Source: Antedon mediterranea (lineage: Eukaryota > Echinodermata > Crinoidea > Comatulida > Antedonidae). Taken from it: a DNA stretch of 60,000 nucleotides. Shown piece by piece: positions 59,151-60,000 of the stretch (its first letter is position 1; each line of letters starts with the position of its first letter). The stretch is taken from positions 1,495,001 through 1,555,000 of the forward strand of contig NC_092674.1 in NCBI RefSeq assembly GCF_964355755.1, given 5' to 3'. Both the position numbers and the translations under genes were made by a program. The notes below the pieces were generated by a model. The model worked only from the letters and a program-made list of their open reading frames with translations. It searched no databases and had not been told where the DNA came from.

Positions 59151-60000
59151 GTGATTATTACTGTCGCCATTATCACTATTACTATCGTCACCATCACTAT
59201 TACTGTCGTCATTATCACCATCATCGCTACCAACATTGGTAGTAGATGGTTCACAAGTTGTCAAATCTGTTGACGTCATAATTGATTCGTAGTCTGACGA
59301 ACAGTTCAGCAACTCAAAGCGTAGAGCTGGACTGTTTATAAATGACATCACCGTCACTTTGACGTATAACACCATTTCCTGGTTTGCAAAGAAGTTTATA
59401 AAAGGCGTTGAATTGTCGGTGTTTCCTACAAATATCTTCAAATAAAAAAAAACATAAAGCATTTTATTTTTTATTTTTAACAGAATTTATAATTTTTAAC
59501 ATTTATTATTGTGATGAATATTGATATTATATTAATGTAAGTTTTATGTTAAGCTTGGTTCACAGAACAGCGCAAGTTGACCAATCACAATCGACAGTTC
59601 GAATGACTTTTGAGTCGTGATTGGTCAAATTACTAACACCGCGCTTATGTGTCTTTTCAATAGGTGAAGTGAAGAGATGTTTCTTCGCGCACACTCTCTA
59701 GATGGAAATACTTCTCAGAAAGCAATTAACAAGAGACACACTTGATGATCTTACTAATTTAATGATGGTAGAACAGCTTGTGTATGAACGATCTTTGTTT
59801 TAACACTATTGAATTATCAGTAAAAATATTTATCAACTTACCTGAGAAGAATCTAAAGGATTAAGAAAACATGACCAAGTGGACATCAAGACCATTGTCC
59901 ACTCGACTTTGAAAGACGTTGTAGAGTACGTTTTGCCGCTGCTACCGTCGTAGGTTATGTATGGACATTTTACAATAGAATCACAAACTCCGCCTTGTGT
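57108..60000 (-). CDS. Ser-Asp-Gly repeat protein, 3' part of gene
   Basis: Two exons are placed: 60000-59842 (still open at the window edge) and 59435 to the TAG at 57108, joined in phase 0 (donor CAG then GTAAGT, acceptor ATTTGAAG). The first gives GVCDSIVKCPYITYDGSSGK and FKVEWTMVLMSTWSCFLNP. The second starts IFVGNTDNSTPFINFFANQE, continues YVKVTVMSFINSPALRFELL and a Cys-containing stretch, then changes at about residue 75 into roughly 660 residues of DSGGD, SNVQDSDSGGD and DSDGGG repeats. Spaced cysteines and hydrophobic/aromatic spacing in the N-terminal part suggest an extracellular beta-sandwich such as a ZP-like domain, but this is a guess. Ser-Asp tracts are known in secreted, often phosphorylated, calcium-binding proteins such as dentin phosphoprotein. 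No membrane segment lies in the visible part. Start codon and signal peptide lie outside the window. Confidence 0.62.
59549..59663. mobile_element. Relative of the 144-bp MITE
   Basis: It shares the left end TTAAGCTTGGTT and the central GATTGGTCAAATTACT with the elements at 54891 and 55630; the rest is diverged. It contains opposed CCAAT boxes (GACCAATCACAATCG and TCGTGATTGGTC). It lies in the intron of the Ser-Asp gene. Confidence 0.65.

Overview
The window is animal nuclear DNA: AT-rich, with intron-split genes using GT-AG splice sites, tRNA-derived SINEs, several MITE families and an unusually dense set of minisatellites. The protein sequences, the short AGGCCTA-rich patches and the repeat style suggest a marine deuterostome, most likely an echinoderm. 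That placement is inference; no species can be named from the sequence alone.

Four protein-coding genes are supported. (1) Positions 235-2774, plus strand: the 3' half of DNAJC3 (p58IPK), an ER co-chaperone, with the last TPR repeats and the J domain; its 5' half lies left of the window. (2) Positions 11280-31992, minus strand: a complete 11-exon transcription factor DP (TFDP1-type, 504 aa), the partner of E2F. I rebuilt it exon by exon and the codon phases agree at every junction. (3) Positions 35568-41468, minus strand: a complete 9-coding-exon PA-TM-RING ubiquitin ligase of the RNF13/RNF167 type (373 aa). (4) Positions 57108-60000, minus strand: the 3' part of an unrecognised gene with a cysteine-bearing N-terminal region followed by about 660 residues of Ser-Asp-Gly-rich repeats; its 5' part lies right of the window. 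The first three are housekeeping genes in unrelated pathways (ER protein folding, cell-cycle transcription, endolysosomal ubiquitination), and nothing shows that they act as a unit.

The rest is repeats. Between DNAJC3 and TFDP1 (2.8-11.2 kb) lie palindromes and a 2.7-kb array of two alternating palindromic units. Inside TFDP1 introns are a SINE, a fold-back element holding 22 identical 46-bp repeats, several MITEs, a 2.5-kb transposon with about 510-bp terminal inverted repeats whose gene is split by a SINE, and a 2.7-kb 68-bp satellite. Upstream of RNF13 are a 1-kb long-TIR element and a 3.9-kb 58-bp satellite (44.4-48.3 kb) whose every unit carries two strong splice-donor motifs on the minus strand. 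From 48.8 to 54.0 kb there is a diverged segmental duplication with local repeat expansions, then a LINE fragment between two identical 144-bp MITEs, another SINE, and the Ser-Asp repeat gene.

The strongest leads for something undescribed are the splice-donor satellite, the Ser-Asp repeat protein whose reading frame is kept only upstream of its stop, the long-TIR transposon family, and the fold-back element with its perfect 46-bp array. No prokaryotic-type system (CRISPR, operon, phage) is present.
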